From: SLRI01 sp964460465
Lineage (GTDB): Bacteria; Pseudomonadota; Alphaproteobacteria; Geminicoccales; Geminicoccaceae
Length of the DNA: 64,000 nt
Direction of reading: 5' to 3'
NCBI GenBank assembly: GCA_964460465.1
Contig: CAYWSB010000007.1
Location: 1 to 64,000 of the forward strand
The first letter of the stretch is position 1. Each line of letters opens with the position of its first letter. The notes beneath the pieces were generated by a model. It was not told the origin of the DNA, did no database searches, and saw nothing but the letters and a program-made list of their open reading frames with translations. Below are positions 16,950 through 26,174 of the stretch, in pieces. A program made the translations under genes and the position numbers.

Positions 16950-17888
16950 TTGGCAAGTCGCCTCGTCCCGCTGCTCGCCCTTCTGCTGCTCGTCGCCTGC
17001 ACCCCCAGCGGGGCCTATTGGGGCAGCACGCCGCAGCACATCCGCAGCCAGCTCGACGCCGCCGACCGCCTCCTGGCGGCCGGCCAGACCACGGCGGCGC
17101 GCGAGCGCTTCGACCGGCTGGCCGCCACCGGCCAGCCCGAGGCGCTGATCCGCGCCGGGCGGGCCTGGCTCGCCGAGCCCGATCCCGATCGCCAGCGGGC
17201 GAGCGAGCTCTTCGAGGCGGCCTGGACCCGCAACTCCGAGCGCCGCGACCAGGCCGGGCTGTGGCTCGCCCGGGCGGTCGCCCCGGACGACCCGGATCGG
17301 GCGGTCGAGCTCCTGGAGACCGTGGCCGCCCGCGGCGAGCGCGGGGCCGCCGGCGAGCTGGCGCGGCTGCTCGCCCAGCGCGATCCCGGCGACCCGCGCA
17401 TCGTCGGCCTGCTGCGTCGCGCCGCGGCGGAGGACGAGGTCGCGGCCCTGCTCACCCTCGCCCGCGACTATCGCGACGAGGAGGCGATCCGCCGGACGCC
17501 GCAGCTGCTCGAGGCGCGGCACACCCAGGGCGACGCCTTCGCCGCCAACCACCTCGCCCGGTTCCACGCCGCGGACGGTCCGGTGCCCGACCAGGAGCTG
17601 GAGATCACCTGGCTCCGGCGCGCCGCCGAGCGCGGCCACCCGGCGGCCATGCTCAACTACGGCCGGGCCCTGCTCGCCGGCGAGGTGGTGGCGCGCGACC
17701 AGCGGCGCGGCATCGCCTGGGTCCGCCGGGCGGCCGAGGCCGACAACCCGTGGGCCCAGCTCGAGCTGGGCCGCCGCCTCGCCCGCGGCGACGGCGTGCC
17801 GGGCGACCCGCGGGAAGCCCGGCTTTGGCTGGAACGGGCGGCGGCGCAGGGCAACCAGCAGGCCGCGCGGGCCCTGGCCGAGCTCTGA
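16950..17888 (+). CDS. Sel1-repeat lipoprotein
   Basis: A 312-residue protein. No ATG fits; a TTG at 16950 preceded by GGAG at 8-bp spacing gives LASRLVPLLALLLLVACTP, a lipoprotein signal with lipobox L-V-A-C. The mature part is helical, with TPR/Sel1-like repeats. The clearest are near the C terminus: AAERGHPAAMLNYGRALL, AAEADNPWAQLELGRRLARG and AAAQGNQQAARALAEL. Sel1 proteins usually scaffold protein complexes or signalling in the envelope. It precedes thrS but appears functionally unrelated. Confidence 0.8.
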   Translation: MASRLVPLLALLLLVACTPSGAYWGSTPQHIRSQLDAADRLLAAGQTTAARERFDRLAATGQPEALIRAGRAWLAEPDPDRQRASELFEAAWTRNSERRDQAGLWLARAVAPDDPDRAVELLETVAARGERGAAGELARLLAQRDPGDPRIVGLLRRAAAEDEVAALLTLARDYRDEEAIRRTPQLLEARHTQGDAFAANHLARFHAADGPVPDQELEITWLRRAAERGHPAAMLNYGRALLAGEVVARDQRRGIAWVRRAAEADNPWAQLELGRRLARGDGVPGDPREARLWLERAAAQGNQQAARALAEL

Positions 17889-17949
17889 GGCCACCCGCCG
17901 GAGACCGGCCGACCGCCCGCCGGCGGCCAGGTGGCGCGGCCGGCCGCGA

Positions 17950-17979
17950 TTGACAAGGACCGGCACGACCGCCCATGTT
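17950..17979 (+). promoter_or_regulatory. Weak candidate promoter for thrS
   Basis: A perfect TTGACA at 17950-17955 is followed after 18 bp by CATGTT, which matches only three of six -10 positions. The location, about 75 bp before the chosen thrS start, is suitable. No T-box or anti-terminator is visible. Confidence 0.3.
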
Positions 17980-18051
17980 GCGGCGCAAACCGAGGTCGGG
18001 AGCCTTGCTGCTGCTGCTGTCGACCCGCACTCGATGGAACCGAGCGAACCC

Positions 18052-20019
18052 ATGGCAACGGCAGTCGAACGCGCCGCCGACCCCGCCGCCGGCAACGGCA
18101 GGCCGGTCGTCATCACCCTGCCCGACGGCAGCGAGCGGCGGTTCGCCGGGACCACCACCGGGGCCGAGATCGCCGCCGCCATCGCCAGGAGCCTGGCGAA
18201 GCAGGCGCTCGCCGTCGAGGTCGACGGCCAGCTTCGCGACCTCGACTGGCCGATCACCGCGGACGCGCGGGTCCGCCTGATCACCGCCCGGGACCCGGAG
18301 GCGCTGCCGCTCATCCGCCACGACTGCGCGCACGTCATGGCCGAGGCCGTGCAGCGCGTCTTCCCGGGCACCAAGGTGACCATCGGCCCGGCGATCGAGA
18401 ACGGCTTCTACTACGATTTCGCCAGGAACGAGCCCTTCCGCCCCGAGGATCTGGAGCGGATCGAGGCCGAGATGGCGGCGATCGTGAAGGCGAACCAGCC
18501 GTTCCGCCGGGAGCAGGTGAGCCGGGGCGAGGCGCATCGGCGTTTCGCCGAGCTGGGCGAGACCTACAAGCACGAGCTCCTCGACGCCATCCCGGAGCAC
18601 GAGCCGGTCACCCTCTACCACCAGGGCACGTGGTTCGACCTCTGCCGCGGGCCGCACGGGCCCTCGACGGGCCGGATCGGCGCCTTCAAGCTCACCAAGA
18701 TCGCCGGCTCCTACTGGCGGGGCGACGCCAGGAATGCCCAGCTGCAGCGGATCTACGGCACCGCCTTCGCGACCCAGGCCGAGCTCGACGCCCATCTGCA
18801 CCAGCAGGCCGAGGCGGAGCGCCGCGACCACCGCCGGCTCGGCCGCGAGATGGGCCTCTTCCACATCCAGGAGGAGGCCACGGGCTCGGTCTTCTGGCAT
18901 CCCAAGGGATGGCGCGTCTGGCAGCAGGTCGAGGGCTACATGCGCCGCCGGCTGGAGAAGGGCGGCTACCTGGAGGTCAAGACCCCGCAGCTGGTCGACC
19001 GGGTGCTCTGGGAGAAGTCCGGGCACTGGGAGAAGTTCCGCGAGCACATGTTCACGCTCGCGTCGGAGGAGCGGGTGCTGGCCTTGAAGCCGATGAACTG
19101 CCCGTGCCACGTGCAGATCTTCAACCAGTCGCTCAAGAGCTACCGCGAGCTGCCGCTCAGGATGGCCGAGTTCGGCTCCTGCCACAGGAACGAGCCCTCC
19201 GGCGCCCTGCACGGCATCATGCGGGTCCGCGCCTTCACCCAGGACGACGCCCACATCTTCTGCACCGAGGACCAGATCACCGCGGAGAGCGTGCGCTTCT
19301 GCGAGCTGCTGCAGCAGGTCTACGCCGATTTCGGCTTCACCGACATCCACGTGAAGTTCTCCGACCGGCCGGCGGTCCGGGCGGGCGAGGACGCCACTTG
19401 GGACCGCGCCGAGCAGGCGCTCCGCGACGCCACGGAGGCCGCCGGGCTCGAGACCACGCTCAACCCGGGCGAAGGGGCGTTCTACGGCCCCAAGCTCGAG
19501 TTCGTGCTCAGGGACGCGATCGGCCGCGACTGGCAGTGCGGCACGCTGCAGGTGGACTTCGTCCTGCCGGAGCGGCTCGACGCCACCTATGTCGGGTCGG
19601 ACGGGGCCAAGCACCGCCCGGTGATGCTGCACCGGGCGATCCTCGGCTCGATGGAGCGGTTCCTCGGCATCCTGATCGAGCACCATGCCGGCAGGCTGCC
19701 GCTCTGGCTCGCCCCGGTGCAGGTGGTGGTGGCGACCGTCACCAACGAGGCCGACGCCTACGGGGCCGAGGTCGAGGCGGCGCTGAAGGCGGCCGGCATC
19801 CGGGTCGAGCTCGACACGCGCAGCGACAAGATCTCCTACAAGGTCCGCGAGCACTCGCTGGCCAAGGTGCCGCTGATCATGGCGGTCGGCGGCCGCGAGG
19901 CGGCGGCGCGGCAGGTGAGCCTGCGGCGGCTCGGCGGCGAGGCGCAGGAAGTGCTTTCGCTTGACGCGGCGATCGCCCTGTGTCAGCGAGAATCGACAGC
20001 GCCCGATCTGCGCGGTTGA
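18052..20019 (+). CDS. thrS: Threonyl-tRNA synthetase
   Basis: About 655 residues. N-terminal TGS domain (VITLPDGSERRFAG), editing domain with H-D-C-A-H, then the class II catalytic core: GLFHIQEEATGSVFWHPKG, KPMNCPCHVQIF with the zinc-binding Cys, RMAEFGSCHRNEPSGALHG (motif 2) and the C-terminal anticodon-binding domain ending in REHSLAKVPLIMAVG. It charges tRNA-Thr. The ATG at 18052 was chosen because family members start close to the TGS domain; an in-frame ATG at 18034 is possible. infC follows, a conserved bacterial neighbour pair. Confidence 0.96.
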   Translation: MATAVERAADPAAGNGRPVVITLPDGSERRFAGTTTGAEIAAAIARSLAKQALAVEVDGQLRDLDWPITADARVRLITARDPEALPLIRHDCAHVMAEAVQRVFPGTKVTIGPAIENGFYYDFARNEPFRPEDLERIEAEMAAIVKANQPFRREQVSRGEAHRRFAELGETYKHELLDAIPEHEPVTLYHQGTWFDLCRGPHGPSTGRIGAFKLTKIAGSYWRGDARNAQLQRIYGTAFATQAELDAHLHQQAEAERRDHRRLGREMGLFHIQEEATGSVFWHPKGWRVWQQVEGYMRRRLEKGGYLEVKTPQLVDRVLWEKSGHWEKFREHMFTLASEERVLALKPMNCPCHVQIFNQSLKSYRELPLRMAEFGSCHRNEPSGALHGIMRVRAFTQDDAHIFCTEDQITAESVRFCELLQQVYADFGFTDIHVKFSDRPAVRAGEDATWDRAEQALRDATEAAGLETTLNPGEGAFYGPKLEFVLRDAIGRDWQCGTLQVDFVLPERLDATYVGSDGAKHRPVMLHRAILGSMERFLGILIEHHAGRLPLWLAPVQVVVATVTNEADAYGAEVEAALKAAGIRVELDTRSDKISYKVREHSLAKVPLIMAVGGREAAARQVSLRRLGGEAQEVLSLDAAIALCQRESTAPDLRG

Positions 20020-20045
20020 CAAGTCACCGTCCGGGACGCTTTTTC

Positions 20046-20070
20046 GTCGAACGGCGTTTCGCCGTTCGAC
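20046..20070 (+). terminator. 10-bp hairpin between thrS and infC
   Basis: GTCGAACGGC and GCCGTTCGAC pair perfectly around the 5-nt loop GTTTC. No U-run follows, so it is a poor intrinsic terminator; TTTTT precedes it on the 5' side. It may be an infC leader structure or an RNA-processing or attenuation site between the genes. Confidence 0.4.
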
Positions 20071-20122
20071 CATTTCGCGTAGAACTACTTGCCCTTGAAA
20101 CAATGGAGGTCGATCACGGCTG

Positions 20123-20647
20123 ATGGCAGTACAAGCAAAAGGCGACGAACACCGCATCAACGACCGCATCGAGGCCCGCGAGGTCCGGCTGGTCAGCCAA
20201 GACGGTGAGATGGTCGGGGTGGTGCCGATAAGGGACGCCCTGATGCGCGCCGAGGAGGTGGGGCTCGATCTCGTCGAGATCTCGCCGAACGCCACGCCGC
20301 CGGTCTGCAAGATCCTCGACTACGGCAAGTTCAAGTACGAGGCGCAGAAGAAGGCCAACGCCGCCCGGAAGAAGCAGCGGGTCATCGAGGTCAAGGAGAT
20401 CAAGATGCGCCCCTCGATCGACCAGAACGACTACGGCATCAAGATGAAGAAGGTGCGGGAGTTCATCGACGAGGGTGACAAGGTCAAGGTCACCATGCGG
20501 TTTCGCGGACGCGAGATGGCGCACCAGCACCTGGCCATCAACATCCTCGAGAAGGTGAAGGAGGAGATGGCCGACGTCGCCAAGGTCGAGCAGTTCCCCA
20601 AGCTCGAGGGGCGGCAGATGATCATGGTGATGGCACCGTTGAAGTGA
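20123..20647 (+). CDS. infC: Translation initiation factor IF-3
   Basis: A 174-residue IF-3 with a short N terminus. Signature segments are RINDRIEAREVRLV, LVEISPNATPPVCKI and DYGKFKYEAQKK in the N domain, and KEIKMRPSIDQNDY and VTMRFRGREMAHQ in the C domain. It binds the 30S subunit and proofreads start-codon choice. Unlike many infC genes it starts with ATG instead of AUU/AUA, with GGAGGT at 20105-20110, a rather long 12-bp spacing. rpmI and rplT, often next in line, are not here. Confidence 0.96.
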   Translation: MAVQAKGDEHRINDRIEAREVRLVSQDGEMVGVVPIRDALMRAEEVGLDLVEISPNATPPVCKILDYGKFKYEAQKKANAARKKQRVIEVKEIKMRPSIDQNDYGIKMKKVREFIDEGDKVKVTMRFRGREMAHQHLAINILEKVKEEMADVAKVEQFPKLEGRQMIMVMAPLK

Positions 20648-20660
20648 CGGCGCGGTTTCC

Positions 20661-22445
20661 GTGAAGGTGCCGTTCGCCGACCGGCTCGCCGCCGTCAGGG
20701 CGGAGCTGAAGCTGCAGGGCGTCGACGGCTTCGTCCTGCAGCGCACCGATCAGCACGGCAGCGAGTACCTGCCGCCGGGCGATGAGCGTCTCGCCTGGCT
20801 CACCGGCTTCACCGGCTCGGCGGGCCAGGCGATCGTGCTCCAGGATGCCGCTGCCGCCTTCAGCGACGGTCGCTACACGGTGCAGCTCGGGCAGGAGGTC
20901 GATGCGGCCCTCTTCGAGCGCTGCCACATCACCGAGCGCACGCCCTCGAGCTGGCTCGAGGAGCACCTGCAGCCCGGCATGACGCTCGGCTTCGATCCGC
21001 GGCTGACCCGCAAGGCCGAGCGGCAGGCGCTGGAACGCGTCTGCCGCAGCCGCGACGTCAGGCTGGCGCCGCTGGCCGCGAACCCGATCGACCGCTGCTG
21101 GACCGACCGCCCGCCACCCCCGGCAGGCCCGGTGACCCGGCACGATGAGGCGCACGCCGGCGAAGCCAGCGCCGCCAAGCGGCAGCGCATCGGCGAGCTG
21201 GTCGCCAAGCGCGGCGCCGATTGGCTGCTCGTCACCGCCGCGGACAGCATCGCCTGGCTGCTCAACATCCGCGGTGCCGACGTCCCCTACAACCCGCTCT
21301 GCCTCAGCCACCTGCTGCTCGAATCCTCCGGCAGGGCCATCTGGTTCGTCGATCCGACCAAGCTGGCGGGCGGTCCGGTCGTCGACAACGCGGTGGAGAC
21401 CCGCCCCTACGAGGGCATCGACGCGGCCCTCGTCGAGCTCGGCCAGCACAACGCCCGGGTGCTGGTCGACCCGAGCCAGAACGCGGTCGCCTTCGCCGAC
21501 CTTTTGGGCAGCGGTGGTGCCCGGGTCATCGAGGGCACGGACCCCATACCGCTCGCCAAGGCGAAGAAGAACGCGACCGAGATCGAAGGGGCGCTCGACG
21601 CCCAGCGCCGCGACGGCGCCGCCGTGGTCCGCTTTCTCGCCTGGCTCGACCAGCAGCCGCTCGACGGCACGATCGACGAGGCCGGGGCCGCCGCCAGCCT
21701 GCACGAGGAGCGCAGCCGCGATCCGCTCTTTCGCGGCCCGAGCTTCGAGACCATCTCGGCGCACGGGCCCAACGCCGCCATGCCGCACTACCGGGTCACC
21801 GCGGCCTCCAACCGCCCGCTCACCGGCGGCACGCTCTATCTCGTCGACTCCGGCGGCCAGTATCCCGACGGCACCACCGACATCACCCGCACCATCGCGC
21901 TGGGCCAGCCATCGGCCGAGATGCAGACCCGCTTCACGCTGGTCCTCAAGGGTCACATCGCCCTCTCCGAGGCGGTCTTCCCGGAGGGCACGGCCGGCAG
22001 CCAGCTCGACCTTCTGGCCCGGCAGTTCCTCTGGCGCCGCGGCCTCGACTACGACCACGGCACGGGCCACGGCATCGGCGCCTATCTCTGCGTCCACGAG
22101 GGCCCGCAGCGCCTCGCCAAGCGCGGCGGCGACGTGGCCCTCGAGCCCGGCATGATCCTCTCCAACGAGCCCGGCTACTACAAGCCCGGCGAGTACGGCA
22201 TCCGCACCGAGAACCTCGTCCTGGTCGAAACCGCCCCGATGCCCGAGGGCGGCGACCGCAAGCTGCTCTGCTTTCGCACCCTGACGCTGGCGCCCATCGA
22301 CCGCCGGCTCATCGACCCGCACCTCCTGACCGAGCCCGAGCGCCGCTGGCTCGACACCTACCACGCCCGGGTCAGGGAGGAGCTGGGACCGCTGCTCGAC
22401 GGCCCGTGCCGCGCCTGGCTGGAGCAGGCCACGGCACCGCTCTGA
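20661..22445 (+). CDS. pepP: Xaa-Pro aminopeptidase (M24B)
   Basis: A 594-residue aminopeptidase P of the three-domain type. Two creatinase-like N domains are followed by the pita-bread catalytic domain. The five metal ligands are visible: Asp in YLVDSGGQY, Asp in GTTDITRT, His in GTGHGIGAYL, Glu in LSNEPGYY and Glu in IRTENLVLV. It removes N-terminal residues preceding proline in the cytoplasm. The GTG start lies 13 bp after the infC stop, so it may be cotranscribed with infC. Confidence 0.93.
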   Translation: MKVPFADRLAAVRAELKLQGVDGFVLQRTDQHGSEYLPPGDERLAWLTGFTGSAGQAIVLQDAAAAFSDGRYTVQLGQEVDAALFERCHITERTPSSWLEEHLQPGMTLGFDPRLTRKAERQALERVCRSRDVRLAPLAANPIDRCWTDRPPPPAGPVTRHDEAHAGEASAAKRQRIGELVAKRGADWLLVTAADSIAWLLNIRGADVPYNPLCLSHLLLESSGRAIWFVDPTKLAGGPVVDNAVETRPYEGIDAALVELGQHNARVLVDPSQNAVAFADLLGSGGARVIEGTDPIPLAKAKKNATEIEGALDAQRRDGAAVVRFLAWLDQQPLDGTIDEAGAAASLHEERSRDPLFRGPSFETISAHGPNAAMPHYRVTAASNRPLTGGTLYLVDSGGQYPDGTTDITRTIALGQPSAEMQTRFTLVLKGHIALSEAVFPEGTAGSQLDLLARQFLWRRGLDYDHGTGHGIGAYLCVHEGPQRLAKRGGDVALEPGMILSNEPGYYKPGEYGIRTENLVLVETAPMPEGGDRKLLCFRTLTLAPIDRRLIDPHLLTEPERRWLDTYHARVREELGPLLDGPCRAWLEQATAPL

Positions 22446-22481
22446 CGGCCCGCCGGGCAGCCCTTGCCGGGAGCGACGCGG

Positions 22482-23045
22482 ATGCGCATTCGACCCTACG
22501 ATCGCGCGACCGACCAGGATCGGGTGCTCGAGATCTGGCTCACCGCGTCGCGGGCGGGCCACCCCTTCCTGTCCGACACCGACCTCGAGGCGCAGCGCGT
22601 TCTCGTGCGCGACGTCTAGAGCATTTTCAGGGTGACCGGAGACGAGGAAGGCAAGGCGATCGGCGCGGAGCGTAGTGAACCTACGTGAGCACCGATCGTC
22701 CGCGGCCTGACGAAGTATACGGTCACCCTGAAAATGCTCTATCTCGAGCGGGCGGAAACGTGGGTCGCCCTGGGTGCCGGACGAATCCAGGGCTTCATCG
22801 GCCTGCTCGACGCCTTCGTCGGCGGACTCTTCGTCGATCCTGCGGCGCACCGTGCCGGCATCGGCCGGGCACTCGTCGAGCACGCCGCGGGACGCAAGGG
22901 GGAGCTCTCCGTGGACGTCTACGCCGCCAACGCGGCCGCCCTCGCCTTCTACGCCCGGCTCGGCTTCGTCCCGGTCGGCCACCGCGACGTCGACGACGAA
23001 GGCCGCCCCCTGCCCCTGGTGCAGCTGCACCGCCCGGCGGGCTGA
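22482..23045 (+). pseudogene. GNAT N-acetyltransferase interrupted by a 121-bp MITE
   Basis: The 5' part reads MRIRPYDRATDQDRVLEIW to ...LVRDV, where the insertion creates TAG immediately (22616-22618). The 3' part resumes as YLERAETWVALGAG and contains the acetyl-CoA loop FVDPAAHRAGIGRALVEHA and AANAAALAFYARLGFV. Removing the element plus one TA restores a continuous, family-typical reading frame (D-V-Y-L-E-R) of about 147 residues. The gene was therefore intact until the insertion and is probably inactive now. Confidence 0.88.
22619..22739. mobile_element. MITE with perfect 20-bp terminal inverted repeats and TA duplication
   Basis: The 121-bp element starts GAGCATTTTCAGGGTGACCG (22619-22638) and ends with the exact reverse complement (22720-22739). 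TA flanks both sides (22617-22618 and 22740-22741), the duplication expected of IS630/Tc1-type transposases. The interior has a self-complementary core (CGATCGG ... CCGATCG) and no coding capacity. No matching full transposon is in the window. Confidence 0.88.
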
Positions 23046-23116
23046 TGCCCCAGGGTCGAGCCATGCGCCTCGGCCCTACCGATTTCGCGGCAGCCCCCCT
23101 ACCCGGCCTGCCGCAT

Positions 23117-23665
23117 CTACTCCCGGCTGAGCAGAAAGAAGAAGTAGGGCTCCACCGCCCCGCCCAGCACCATCAGGCCGAGCACCCGATCCGCATCGAC
23201 CCGGCGGAAGTGGTCGGTGATCGGCAGCCGATCATAGACCATCGCCGCGCTCGCCTTGCCGCGAAACGTCTGCAGTTCCAGCCGTGCCGCATGGCGGCGG
23301 GTGCGCAGCAGCGGCAGCCCTGCGCGGAAGGCGCGGCGCACGACGCTGCCGCGCCCGAGACCCGGCACGCGCAGTCCAAGTCGCACCAGCAGCCCGGGCG
23401 GATCGAACGGCACGATGCCACCCGAGGACGTGCGAAACAGCAGCGGATGCACCCGATCCGGCGCCTCGAACGCCTTGCCCCACCAGCCGAGCCCCTCCAG
23501 CAACCCGTCGAGCGCATGGCCGGTCGCGAGGCCGACACCCCGCCAGCGGCCGAGCATGAAGTCTACAGGGATGGCTTCCAGACCGTCGAAGCTCGCCAGC
23601 GCCGCAGCGGGCTCGGCTCCCTGGCACCGCCACTTGTCCAGCCAAGCTGGCGCGTCCGGCATCAT
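23117..23665 (-). CDS. GXWXG / DUF4334 domain protein
   Basis: A 182-residue protein with an N-terminal GXWXG motif (MLGRWRGVGL near residue 38), then W-W-G-K-x-F and a C-terminal DUF4334-like part (YDRLPITDHFRRVDADRVLG and MVLGGAVEPYFFFLL). The function of this family is unknown; it is soluble and probably binds a small molecule. It is flanked by the broken GNAT gene and a GlxA-type regulator on the same strand. Confidence 0.75.
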   Translation of the reverse strand: MMPDAPAWLDKWRCQGAEPAAALASFDGLEAIPVDFMLGRWRGVGLATGHALDGLLEGLGWWGKAFEAPDRVHPLLFRTSSGGIVPFDPPGLLVRLGLRVPGLGRGSVVRRAFRAGLPLLRTRRHAARLELQTFRGKASAAMVYDRLPITDHFRRVDADRVLGLMVLGGAVEPYFFFLLSRE

Positions 23666-23723
23666 CCGTCCGCCGCCCGCAGCTGCCCGCCTGGTGACGA
23701 GCGGCGATCGCGACGGGGGCGCC

Positions 23724-24728
23724 TCAAGCCGCCTCGATCCGCTCCGCCCTGGGCGTCTTGCCGAACATCTGCCGGTAGCAGGTGGAGAAGTGCGACGCGC
23801 TCACGAACCCACAGGCGCAGGCGATGTTCATGATCGGCAGGTCGGTCTGGTAGAGCAGGTGGCGCGCCCGCTCGAGGCGGAGCTCGAGGTAGTACTGCGC
23901 CGGCGTGCGGCCCATGTGGCGGCGGAAGAGGCGCTCGAGCTGGCGGCGCGACAGGCCGACATAGTGGGCGAGCTGCTCCTGCGGCAGCGGGTCCTCGATG
24001 TTGGCCTCCATGAGCTCGATCGCCATGATGAGCTTGGGGTGGTGCACGCCGAGACGCAGGCGGATCGGCATGCGCTGGCGGTCGTGCGGGCCGCGGATGC
24101 GGTCCAGCAGGCACTGCTCGGAGACCTTGGTGGCGAGCTCGTCGCCGTGCGTCTGGGCGATCCGGCTGAGCATCAGGTCGAGCGGCGCGGTGCCGCCCGA
24201 GCAGGTGAAGCGGTTGCGGTCGATCTCGTAGAGGTCGGCGGCGACGTCGATGTCGGGGAAGGCCTCGACGAACCCCGGCAGGTTCTCCCAGTGGATGGTG
24301 CAGCGATGGTCGGTGATCAGCCCGGCCCTGGCCAGGATGTGCGCACCGGTGCAGAGTGCTCCGATGGTGGCACCGTGGCGGTCCATGCGGCGCAGCCAAG
24401 CGAACACCTCCCGGTCCTGGTAGCGCTCGCCCCCCAGCCCTGAGACCAGCACGATGGTCGGCAGCTGCCCGCCCTGCCCCGGCTGCAGCGCATCGATGCC
24501 GAGATCCACCTGGACGCCGATGCCATTGCTGCCCTTGACCGGGGCACCGTCCTTGGAGACCAGGAGCCAGCGGTAGAGCGGGCGGCCGGAGAGGCGGTTG
24601 GCGATGCGCAGCGGCTCGACCGCGCTCGCGAAGGACATCATGGAGAAATCGGGCACGAGCAGGAAGGCCATGACCTCGGTGTCGCCCGAGGGCCGAGCGT
24701 CATTGGCCGCCGCGACAGTCAGCTGCAT
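23724..24728 (-). CDS. GlxA-family transcriptional regulator (DJ-1/PfpI domain plus AraC helix-turn-helix)
   Basis: 334 residues. The N-terminal half is a class I glutamine-amidotransferase-like sensor (FLLVPDFSMMSFASAVEPLR ... IGALCTGAHILARAGL). The C-terminal AraC domain includes LAHYVGLSRRQLERLFRRH and IACACGFVSASHFSTCYRQ. This architecture includes GbdR and SouR, activators of glycine betaine and sarcosine catabolism. It is divergent from soxB, so a role in sarcosine sensing is a reasonable inference. Confidence 0.9.
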   Translation of the reverse strand: MQLTVAAANDARPSGDTEVMAFLLVPDFSMMSFASAVEPLRIANRLSGRPLYRWLLVSKDGAPVKGSNGIGVQVDLGIDALQPGQGGQLPTIVLVSGLGGERYQDREVFAWLRRMDRHGATIGALCTGAHILARAGLITDHRCTIHWENLPGFVEAFPDIDVAADLYEIDRNRFTCSGGTAPLDLMLSRIAQTHGDELATKVSEQCLLDRIRGPHDRQRMPIRLRLGVHHPKLIMAIELMEANIEDPLPQEQLAHYVGLSRRQLERLFRRHMGRTPAQYYLELRLERARHLLYQTDLPIMNIACACGFVSASHFSTCYRQMFGKTPRAERIEAA

Positions 24729-24917
24729 GCACCGCCACCATCCGCTTCTCGGTCAACCGCCTATCACAATTTCCTGGCGGCACCTATAGGAGAGCCGTTG
24801 GTCGGGTCCAGGCGTGGCGGCGAAGGAATCGGTCGCGTCCGGCAAAGCCCGGCCAGGGTCTTGCGCTAGGTCGGTGGCGGTGGCCCGCCGTCTGCCGGGA
24901 GCACACCGAACCGGGTC

Positions 24918-26174
24918 ATGCCGATGCACCGCTACTCGATCCTCTCGATCGCCAGGAACGCCCTCGCCGGCCACGCCAACTGGCCCGAGGCGTGGCGCAG
25001 CCCGGCCCCGAAGCCGGCCTACGACATCGTCATCGTCGGCGCGGGCGGGCACGGGCTGGGCACCGCCTACTACCTGGCCAGGGAGCACAAGATCACCAAC
25101 GTCGCCGTCCTGGAGAAGGGCTGGCTCGGCGGCGGCAACACCGGCCGCAACACCACCATCATCCGCTCGAACTACCTCTACGACGAGAGCGTGCGGCTCT
25201 ACGACCATGCGGTGAAGCTCTGGGAAGGCCTCAGCCAGGAGCTCAACTACAACGTCATGTTCAGCCAGCGCGGCGTGATGATGCTGGCGCACAACACCCA
25301 CGACGTGCAGGTCCTCAAGCGCCACGTCCACAGCAACAGGCTGAACGGCGTCGACAACGAGTGGTTGACCCCGGCCGAGGCCAAGGCGTTCTGCCCGCCG
25401 CTCTCGATCGACCGTGGCGCCCGCTACCCCGTCGTCGGCGCCGCCCTGCAGCGGCGCGGCGGGGTCGCCCGGCACGACGCCGTCGCCTGGGGCTATGCCC
25501 GGGCGGCCGACGCCATGGGGGTCGACATCATCCAGAACTGTGCGGTCACCGGCATCCGCCGCGAGGGCGGCCGGGTGGTCGGTGTGGAGACCGAGCAGGG
25601 CTTCATCGCGGCGAAGAGGGTGGGCGTGGTCACCGCCGGCCACACGCCAGTGGTCATGGCCATGGCCGGGCTCACCCTGCCGCTCGAATCGGTGCCGCTG
25701 CAGGCCCTGGTCTCCGAGCCCGTCAAGCCGGTCTTCCCCTGCGTCGTCATGTCGAACACCGTGCATGCCTATATCAGCCAGTCGGACAAGGGCGAGCTGG
25801 TCATCGGCGCCGGCACCGACCAGTACGTGAGCTACAGCCAGCGCGGCGGCATCCAGATCCTCGAGCACACGCTGGAGGCCATCCTCGAGCTCTTCCCGAT
25901 GTTCTCGCGGATGAGCATGCTCCGGCAGTGGGGCGGGATCGTCGACGTCACCCCGGACCGGAGCCCGATCATCGGCAAGACGCCGGTCGAGGGCCTCTTC
26001 GTCAATTGCGGCTGGGGCACCGGCGGCTTCAAGGCGACGCCGGGCTCGGCGCACGTCTTCGCGCACACCCTGGCGACGGGCGAGCCGCACCCGATCAACG
26101 CGCCCTTCACCCTCGACCGGTTCACCACCGGCCGGCTGATCGACGAGGCGGCCGCCGCCGCGGTGGCGCACTGA
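24918..26174 (+). CDS. soxB: Sarcosine oxidase subunit beta (heterotetrameric type)
   Basis: 418 residues. The N terminus (MHRYSILSIARNAL, after a possible start two codons earlier) and AWRSPAPKPAYDIVIVGAGG match SoxB, with the FAD dinucleotide-binding motif G-A-G-G-H-G-L-G. GGGNTGRNTTIIRSNY and QRGVMMLAH are also typical. The heterotetramer oxidises sarcosine to glycine, formaldehyde and H2O2 and needs SoxA, SoxD and SoxG. None follows: a convergent unrelated gene ends 12 bp downstream. It is an orphan or the rest of a truncated soxBDAG operon. Confidence 0.9.
   Translation: MPMHRYSILSIARNALAGHANWPEAWRSPAPKPAYDIVIVGAGGHGLGTAYYLAREHKITNVAVLEKGWLGGGNTGRNTTIIRSNYLYDESVRLYDHAVKLWEGLSQELNYNVMFSQRGVMMLAHNTHDVQVLKRHVHSNRLNGVDNEWLTPAEAKAFCPPLSIDRGARYPVVGAALQRRGGVARHDAVAWGYARAADAMGVDIIQNCAVTGIRREGGRVVGVETEQGFIAAKRVGVVTAGHTPVVMAMAGLTLPLESVPLQALVSEPVKPVFPCVVMSNTVHAYISQSDKGELVIGAGTDQYVSYSQRGGIQILEHTLEAILELFPMFSRMSMLRQWGGIVDVTPDRSPIIGKTPVEGLFVNCGWGTGGFKATPGSAHVFAHTLATGEPHPINAPFTLDRFTTGRLIDEAAAAAVAH

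Noticed and set aside
20105..20130. Rare AUC/AUU start codon for infC
   Set aside because: The ATC at 20113 is out of frame, and the in-frame ATG at 20123 gives a typical IF-3 N terminus.
17653..20310. A minus-strand open frame of about 880 codons over thrS
   Set aside because: Shadow of thrS and its neighbours; no family, no ribosome site and biased composition.
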